Source: an uncultured Traorella sp.
GTDB taxonomy: Bacteria; Bacillota_I; Bacilli_A; Erysipelotrichales; Erysipelotrichaceae
Reading direction: 5' to 3'
DNA: 17,837 nt
Assembly (NCBI GenBank): GCA_945919165.1
Contig: CAMEIZ010000015.1
Location: forward strand, 1-17,837
Below are positions 14,675 to 17,837 of this stretch, one piece after another; the first letter of the stretch is position 1, and each line of letters starts with the position of its first letter. A program made the position numbers and the translations under genes. The notes beneath the pieces were generated by a model that saw only the letters and a list, made by a program, of their open reading frames with translations, did not search any database and was not told where the DNA came from.

Positions 14675-14941
14675 ATACTATTTTTGTTTTTTATATTCAA
14701 CAAAAAAAAGACTCAAAAAAACCAAATATAATAAACTAAGTAGTACTTTTCTCTAGTTGAGTTAAGAAGAAACTTTACAAAAAGCAAAAAAAAGTGAAAG
14801 TGATCAATCGTCATTTATGGAGGAAGTACAAAGAGCAATGAAGTAAAATATATCTGAATAAAATTAAATTACCACAAAATAAATAAAATTATAGAGGCAA
14901 ATAATTAACAAGAACCTTTTTCATTATCTAATAACCATAAA
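14675..14941. other. Gene-free A+T-rich stretch, with a possible gene-tail remnant
   Basis: Right-hand part of the 415-base gap between the PTS operon and the YitT gene. It holds A-runs, a loose inverted pair ACTCAA/TTGAGT (about 14712-14763), and on the plus strand an open stretch at 14766-14846 without a start codon that ends in DQSSFMEEVQRAMK and TAA. That tail has a protein-like look and could be the 3' end of a deleted gene, but I do not recognise a family and 26 codons can be chance. No RNA gene or attachment site is evident. Confidence 0.25.
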
Positions 14942-14978
14942 AAATTGGAGGTTCAATATAATTTTGAACCTCCAATTT
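14942..14978 (-). terminator. Strong terminator downstream of the YitT gene
   Basis: Perfect 15-bp stem (arms 14942-14956 and 14964-14978, core TTGGAGGTTCAA) with a 7-base loop; the minus-strand arm runs into TTTTTT. It stops transcription from the YitT side before the PTS promoter. Confidence 0.85.
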
Positions 14979-14990
14979 ATCAACAAGTTG

Positions 14991-15010
14991 AAACAGGATT
15001 CCTCCTGTTT
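14991..15010 (-). terminator. Hairpin over the YitT stop codon
   Basis: 8-bp perfect stem AAACAGGA/TCCTGTTT (14991-14998 and 15003-15010), 4-base loop. The TAA stop (15011-15009) runs into the 5' arm. There is no good T-tract after it; the stronger terminator follows 12 bases later. Confidence 0.5.
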
Positions 15011-15884
15011 ATGACTTTGAGCTGAATTTTTCAAGCTCTTTAAAATATGTAAACCCATTTCCTGTAACTTCATATGCGTCTTGAACAATAAGAAATGAAT
15101 TTTCATCAATATCATGAACCAGTTTATGAAGTTTTGGATATTGTTTATTTTCGACAACAACCAATAAGACTTTTTTACTCTCTCTCGTATATCCGCCTTC
15201 AGCATCCAGAAGTGTTGCTCCCCGGTCAATATCTTTTAAAATTGCCTCTAAAAGCTTCTCATAGTGTTCTGATATAATCATGACTGATTTTGTCTTCTGT
15301 CCTCCGAAGCTAACGGCTTTATCAATAACAACACTGCTGCTGTAAACTGATATTAATCCAATCAGAGCAGCTTCAATGGAATACGTACTTATGCCCAATA
15401 TCACTGTAACACCATCCAAAATCATGCAGGCAGTCGGCAATGGCATATGCAGGTATTTTTCCATCAACAATGCCGGTATATCCATTCCTCCTGTACTTGA
15501 TCCGGTTCGAAATACAATTCCAACACCCAAGCCAACAAAAATACCTGAATAAAGTGAGGATAAGATGACACTATCCGTAAAAGTTCTGTCTCCGACAATT
15601 AAAGTTAAAATATTCAAAAAGATGGGATAACAGATCGTACTGATTAATGTTCTAAAAAAGAAGCCTTTCCCCAAAAGTAATGCACCCACTATAAACAAAC
15701 CAATTGTCAATATTGTAATCAGCAAGGTTGTATCCACAAAAGGTAAAATAGGTCTTAAAGCAACGGCTACTCCCGCTACTCCTCCTGATAAGATTTCATT
15801 GGGAACAATGAAACAGGCAACAGAGATTGCAACAAAAAAATTACCCAATAAAAGCATAAAGATATTCATAACTGATTCTTTCAA
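15009..15884 (-). CDS. YitT family membrane protein (DUF161 plus DUF2179)
   Basis: Polytopic membrane protein of unknown transport role. The 291 residues split into about five to six membrane segments (1-190, containing NEILSGGVAGVAVAL and FRTGSSTGGMDIPAL) and a cytoplasmic DUF2179 domain (about 196-285, with RGATLLDAEGGYTRESKKVL and YEVTGNGF). The start is TTG at 15884, supported by a near-perfect AAAGGAGGT seven bases upstream; the next ATG (15869) is 22 bases from that site. It follows prfB, separated by a hairpin that contains the prfB stop. A YitT-family gene (yvjA) sits at the same place in B. subtilis, to my recollection, so it belongs to the conserved backbone and not to the inserted block. 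Confidence 0.92.
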   Translation of the reverse strand: MKESVMNIFMLLLGNFFVAISVACFIVPNEILSGGVAGVAVALRPILPFVDTTLLITILTIGLFIVGALLLGKGFFFRTLISTICYPIFLNILTLIVGDRTFTDSVILSSLYSGIFVGLGVGIVFRTGSSTGGMDIPALLMEKYLHMPLPTACMILDGVTVILGISTYSIEAALIGLISVYSSSVVIDKAVSFGGQKTKSVMIISEHYEKLLEAILKDIDRGATLLDAEGGYTRESKKVLLVVVENKQYPKLHKLVHDIDENSFLIVQDAYEVTGNGFTYFKELEKFSSKS

Positions 15885-15905
15885 ATGACTTACCTCCTTT
15901 AGAAA

Positions 15906-15927
15906 AGAGTAGACTGGCGTCTACTCT
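15906..15927 (-). terminator. Hairpin between prfB and the YitT gene, containing the prfB stop codon
   Basis: Perfect 9-bp stem AGAGTAGAC/GTCTACTCT (15906-15914 and 15919-15927) with loop GCCA on the minus strand, then four T's. The prfB stop TAG is within the 5' arm. The YitT ribosome site begins six bases past the stem, so full termination here would cut off that gene unless it has another promoter; a partial or translation-dependent terminator is possible. Confidence 0.6.
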
Positions 15928-17021
15928 ATCTGAGATTTCAAATAGGCAAAGATGAATCCATCCAAATCGCCATCCATGACCGCCTGTACATTTCCGACTT
16001 CATAGCCGGTTCTTAAATCTTTAACCATTCGATACGGCTGAAAAACATATGAACGGATCTGTGAACCCCATTCGATACGTTTCTGTTCACCCTTGATTTC
16101 GGCTAATCTGGCTTCCTGTTCTTCAATTTCTTTCTGATATAGTCTTGATTTTAAAATCAACATGGCTTGCTCTCTGTTTTCGTGCTGGCTTCTGCCCGCC
16201 TGACAGGTTGCAGTAATACCAGTTGGTTTATGCACGATACGAACAGCTGAATCCGTTTTATTGATATGCTGACCTCCGGCTCCGCTAGCTCGATGCGTAT
16301 CAATTTCAAGATCATTTGGATTGATTTCGATTTCTATTTCATTGTTGAACTGAGGCGCAACATCCACGCTCGCAAAAGAAGTGTGACGTCTTCCGCCACT
16401 GTCAAAAGGTGATATTCTCACAAGTCTGTGAACACCTTTTTCAGCCTTCAGATAACCATAGGCCAAATCTCCTTCTATGAGCAAAGAAACGGATTTAATT
16501 CCTGCTTCTTCTCCTGCCAGATAATCCAATACTGTAACTTTATAACCATGGTTGGCTGCATAACGCGAATACATGCGATACAGCATTTCTGCCCAATCCT
16601 GACTTTCAGTACCTCCGGCTCCCGGATGAATATCCAAAATGGCACTGGAGTGATCATATTCATGAGATAAGAGCACCTTAATTTCGAATTGTTCAAATTC
16701 CTGGATACTTTCAGAGTATTCCTCTTCCAAAAGCTCCATCAAATCCAGATCCATTTCTTCTTTCAAAATCTGAGTAGTCTGTGACAATGATGCCAGCGTT
16801 TGATCAAGTTTTTCATAAGAAGCTACCAGATCTTTTAAGGCATTGCAGTCATTAATGATTTTCTGAGCATGTTTGGCATCATCCCAAAAACCCTCTTTTT
16901 CCATTAGAGCGTTTAATTCAAGAATTTTTTGTTTTTTCACATTTAAGTCTAGAGACTCACCTAACTGTTTTAGACGTTCACAGTAATGATCAATCCCCTG
17001 ACGAATTTCAAACAGCTCCAT
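15921..17021 (-). CDS. prfB: Peptide chain release factor 2, without frameshift
   Basis: Class I release factor reading UGA and UAA in the ribosomal A site and triggering peptide release. 366 residues: helical domain 1, then IHPGAGGTESQDWAEML (131-147), the stop-codon-reading SPF motif (204-206) that marks RF2, the catalytic GGQ (249-251), and the usual C-terminal domain. The frame is continuous from the ATG at 17021; the programmed +1 frameshift that regulates prfB in most bacteria is absent, although the equivalent spot (Leu24-Asp25) still shows an AGGTGAG stretch just upstream. The start overlaps the secA stop by one base (TAATG), implying coupled translation. Its own stop is UAG, which only RF1 reads. 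Confidence 0.97.
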   Translation of the reverse strand: MELFEIRQGIDHYCERLKQLGESLDLNVKKQKILELNALMEKEGFWDDAKHAQKIINDCNALKDLVASYEKLDQTLASLSQTTQILKEEMDLDLMELLEEEYSESIQEFEQFEIKVLLSHEYDHSSAILDIHPGAGGTESQDWAEMLYRMYSRYAANHGYKVTVLDYLAGEEAGIKSVSLLIEGDLAYGYLKAEKGVHRLVRISPFDSGGRRHTSFASVDVAPQFNNEIEIEINPNDLEIDTHRASGAGGQHINKTDSAVRIVHKPTGITATCQAGRSQHENREQAMLILKSRLYQKEIEEQEARLAEIKGEQKRIEWGSQIRSYVFQPYRMVKDLRTGYEVGNVQAVMDGDLDGFIFAYLKSQIE

Positions 17022-17837
17022 TATTTCTTATACTCTCTATGTCTTACTTCAATCTTCATTTTGTTCGCAAAGAACACAACTTCTCTAGCTATATTTTCCA
17101 TCATTTCTTCAAACATAGCATATCCTTCAGCTACATAAGCCTGCAGCGGCTGATCCTGTGCGTAACTTCTTAAATAGATACCGCTTCTCAATTTATCCAT
17201 TGAATCAATGTGATCGATCCAGTTACGATCCATATTTTTAAGAACAATCGTTTTTTCAAAAGGTAAATAGTTTTCTTTGACATCTTCTATCTTATCATTG
17301 TAGTACTTCCAATCTCTTTCAAGACATAATGCTGCTACCTGTTTCTGATCTTTTCCATCGATTTCCTCTAAGGTTACCAAATCTTCAGGACAGCCTAACA
17401 CCTTTAATGCTGAAAGTAATTCTGTACCGTTTACTTTTTCTGATTTCACATCAGCATTACTTGCAGCTAAACGTTCATGTACACGCTTGAACATTTCATA
17501 TACAACAGAATGAACATCTTCATTATTCAGTACGTAATCTCTTTGTTCATACATAACTTCACGCTGCTGTCTTAAAACATCATCATATTCCAGCAATGAT
17601 TTACGAATATCATAGTTCTGACCTTCAACACGTTTCTGGGCACTTGAAATAGCCTTTGTAACCATGCTGGATTCGATTTGTTCATCGCCCAATTTCTCAA
17701 AAAGGCCTTCAATTTTTTCAGTACCGAAACGTACCATCAATTCATCTCTTAAAGAGACATAGAAACGAGAGAATCCTGGATCACCCTGACGACCGCTTCT
17801 ACCTCTTAGCTGATTATCAATACGGCGTGATTCATGG
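17021..17837 (-). CDS. secA: Preprotein translocase ATPase SecA, 5' part beyond window
   Basis: Motor ATPase that pushes unfolded preproteins through SecYEG. The visible 272 residues are the C-terminal third of a protein usually near 800-850 long. Helicase motif VI is seen at the edge (NQLRGRSGRQGDPGFSRFY), followed by the helical scaffold and wing with YDDVLRQQREVMYEQRD and ending in KIEVRHREYKK. The open frame continues through the right edge, so an apparent start near 17740 is internal. The usual C-terminal zinc-binding CxC motif that docks SecB or membranes is missing, as in several Firmicutes lineages. Its stop overlaps the prfB start. Confidence 0.97.
   Translation of the reverse strand, partial: HESRRIDNQLRGRSGRQGDPGFSRFYVSLRDELMVRFGTEKIEGLFEKLGDEQIESSMVTKAISSAQKRVEGQNYDIRKSLLEYDDVLRQQREVMYEQRDYVLNNEDVHSVVYEMFKRVHERLAASNADVKSEKVNGTELLSALKVLGCPEDLVTLEEIDGKDQKQVAALCLERDWKYYNDKIEDVKENYLPFEKTIVLKNMDRNWIDHIDSMDKLRSGIYLRSYAQDQPLQAYVAEGYAMFEEMMENIAREVVFFANKMKIEVRHREYKK

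Noticed and set aside
14600..14941. Riboswitch, tRNA or small RNA in the long gap
   Set aside because: The region is A-rich, and I saw no cloverleaf, T-box or known riboswitch core; only short repeats and terminators could be supported.
14924..15229. 101-codon minus-strand frame overlapping the YitT gene
   Set aside because: It overlaps the conserved DUF2179 coding region in another frame, its 3' end runs through the terminator hairpins, and it shows no family features.
17741..17837. secA starting near 17740
   Set aside because: The same frame continues to the window edge with helicase motif VI, so the apparent start is internal.

Overview
The window looks like a low-GC Firmicutes chromosome. 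Gram-positive FtsEX with a secreted murein hydrolase, DegV, DUF1836, a SecA that ends without the zinc-binding tail, and short Shine-Dalgarno-led operons all fit a gut Erysipelotrichia-type organism, but that placement is inference. No rRNA, tRNA, CRISPR array or complete insertion sequence is visible.

Layout from the right, since most genes are on the minus strand: secA (3' part) and prfB overlap by one base, followed by a YitT-family membrane protein. Farther left come ftsE-ftsX-M23 hydrolase (an overlapping operon), a divergent DUF1836/degV pair, an S41 C-terminal processing protease, and uvrB (running off the left edge). As I recall it, the order secA-prfB-YitT-ftsE-ftsX-ctp-uvrB matches the Bacillus subtilis backbone, so these are core genes for secretion, translation termination, cell-wall hydrolysis at division, envelope proteolysis and nucleotide excision repair.

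Between the YitT gene and ftsE sits a roughly 7-kb accessory block (about 7655-14599) that is visibly more A+T-rich over most of its length. It holds a three-component ascorbate/UlaA-superfamily PTS (EIIA, EIIB, EIIC), a PRD-type regulator with its own EIIB-like and EIIA-like domains, and a divergent three-gene operon. That operon encodes a C45 (penicillin acyltransferase-like) Ntn hydrolase, an M24 creatinase/aminopeptidase-fold protein that lacks the two aspartate metal ligands, and a 90-residue PQ-loop/SemiSWEET-like membrane protein. The regulator lies between the two minus-strand operons. My reading is one carbohydrate- or conjugate-utilisation locus: PTS uptake and phosphorylation, amide cleavage by the C45 and M24 proteins, and movement of a product by the small transporter. 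The substrate cannot be named, and none of the ascorbate-pathway metabolic enzymes are present. This block is the best candidate here for an undescribed system.

At the fine scale, prfB appears to carry the scar of a lost programmed frameshift site. The DUF1836 gene has a near-ideal promoter placed so that its mRNA would start at or next to the AUG. The divergent DUF1836/degV promoters share an inverted repeat that contains both -35 boxes. Several genes end with their stop codon inside or touching a terminator-like hairpin.
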